From Serripes groenlandicus (lineage: Eukaryota; Mollusca; Bivalvia; Cardiida; Cardiidae), in NCBI GenBank assembly GCA_031761405.1, contig JASEVX010000110.1, positions 372,001-436,000 of the forward strand: a stretch of 64,000 bases of DNA, given 5' to 3'. Below the pieces are notes generated by a model. It was not told the origin of the DNA, ran no database searches, and saw nothing but the letters and a program-made list of their open reading frames with translations. Shown in pieces: positions 62,905 to 64,000 of this stretch (position 1 is its first letter; every line of letters starts with the position of its first letter). Position numbers and translations under genes: made by a program.

Positions 62905-63290
62905 TATAGCCCGTCCATGGGTAATAGGTACACATTGGCATTATCCAACGGTGTAGGTACATCTGTCCTGTCTTATTACCCTTTACCACATACAGTAAAT
63001 TTGCAGCAGACGACTTTGAAAACATATAGGCAAAAACATAAAAAATCTCCATAAATGAGAGTTTAATTGTTCAATTAATTTGAAACATTGTGGTAAAAGG
63101 TGAAATTGCTCATTACTAGCTATTTTTTCTTTCGCCACAATGTTTTCAAAAGTCGTCTGCTGCTGAGGCGTCAAAAAGCGTCGGTATGTGAAAAAGGGAT
63201 ATAACCTTCTACAGAAGCTTCTAACTGTATAGCCCGGCCATGGGTAAAAGGTACACATTGGCATTTCCTAAAAGTGTAGGTTCAGATCAG
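62905..63290. repeat. Direct repeats flanking a MITE
   Basis: TATAGCCCGTCCATGGGTAA, TAGGTACACATTGGCATT occurs at 62907 and again, with few changes, at 63227, on either side of the MITE at 62976-63200. This suggests a local tandem duplication with the MITE lying between the copies. Confidence 0.75.
62976..63200 (-). mobile_element. CCCTTTCCCACAT MITE, inverse orientation
   Basis: TTACCCTTTACCACATACAG, TAAATTTGCAGCAGACGACT at the left; palindrome AAACATTGTGGTAAAAGGTG through CTCATTACTAGC; right arm AAAGTCGTCTGCTGCTGAGG, GCGTCAAAAAGCGTC and TATGTGAAAAAGGG. Confidence 0.8.
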
Positions 63291-63481
63291 CCTGTATATT
63301 TGTCATAAGTTAGTACGACTTCTTTAAGTACGACATGAAATAAACACACCTGGTAAAAACGGCACATCTTCTATTTCGTTTTCGGAAAGGTAAAAAACGG
63401 TTATGCGTTTACGGATCAGCTTAACAGGATTTGTTTTCAGGTAAAAATTTAAAAAAAAATGGAATACGTGTTATTTTCATA

Positions 63482-64000
63482 AACTATGTGTACATTACAT
63501 GTAATGTACAATTCTTCACAAAAATTTATTGAAATATATTTTCAACAAAAGGTTGTATATATGAGCTTAATTGTGCAGAAAAACAAACATCACATATACA
63601 ATTACCATTTACTTTGTTTATTTATAAATAAATAAATACTTTATTGCGCATCAGAGATATATCTCCGACAACAATCGGCAACAACCAAACCTCCGGTTTA
63701 ACTCGTTTTTAAGTCAATTTAGTCTATTTCCGTACAGTTATTACAACCGGGTTGGGTGTAGTCCGGATTGCTCCTACCATTGTCGGAAATTGCGAAATTG
63801 TAGACATCCTAAAGATATTATTTGCGTAATTCTAACGATACACCGGAAAACGAAAGTGGATTTCAACTTTGCAAAAACAAGAAGACAACAAACTTGTCAA
63901 TGGTGCTATCACTTCTTATATGAAATAGCTGACAAAAAGGTATTTATACTACAACAGTTTATTTAAGGTCGACATCAGGATTTACACAATTAGGGACTAA
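63482..64000 (+). repeat. Dispersed repeat, copy B
   Basis: Same orientation and order of motifs as 11622-12064, with about 100 bp more between GGGTTGGGTGTAGTCCGGAT and AGAAGACAACAAACTTGTCA. It runs off the end of the window at AGGGACTAA, exactly where copy A begins its terminal hairpin. Confidence 0.8.

Overview
This window is eukaryotic, AT-rich and very repeat-dense, and almost certainly comes from a bivalve mollusc. The evidence is: coding sequence split by GT-AG introns; tRNA-headed SINEs with the body and tail sequences I associate with bivalve SINEs; several copies of the dispersed repeat that begins near AGCTCACC/GGTGAGCTATTGTGATC and ends near GGCCATCATGGCCCTC; and a Roc-COR-Death protein of the kind expanded in bivalves. 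No rRNA, operon, CRISPR or prokaryotic signal is visible. The species cannot be named from the sequence alone.

Layout. 1-5.1 kb: a GA-rich block present twice around a 200-N assembly gap, with a ~55-60 bp minisatellite between the copies. 5.1-8.1 kb: four unrelated short tandem-repeat families. 8.4-11.5 kb: a 36-bp minisatellite that is open for 910 codons but looks non-coding. 11.6-16 kb: a dispersed repeat, hairpin elements, SINEs and tandem repeats. 16-27.8 kb: mostly non-coding, with a possible metalloproteinase-like coding relic (18.8 kb) and a 2.3-kb foldback transposon (20.9-23.2 kb). 27.9-44.3 kb: the one convincing gene, three exons whose splice phases agree, encoding an N-terminal Cys-containing module joined to Roc-COR-Death-Death. 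Its second intron holds a Mutator-like transposase gene with one in-frame stop, bracketed by two 475-bp direct repeats. 45-50 kb: SINE and MITE debris and a 34-37 bp minisatellite. 50.4-58.0 kb: a 7.6-kb satellite of 70-bp units that appears to have grown out of the body of a SINE. 58-64 kb: further dispersed repeats.

Across the window about twenty copies of one palindromic MITE family (TTAA-CCCTTTCCCACAT...ATGTGGGAAAGGG-TTAA) are scattered in both orientations; the ends suggest a piggyBac-type origin. The most rewarding items are this MITE family, the SINE-to-satellite conversion, the composite-like Mutator element and its likely non-autonomous relative with a near-perfect 9-bp target duplication, and the reconstructed Roc-COR-Death gene with a possible recently truncated acidic tail. 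Most open frames in the window lie inside tandem repeats and are not treated as genes.
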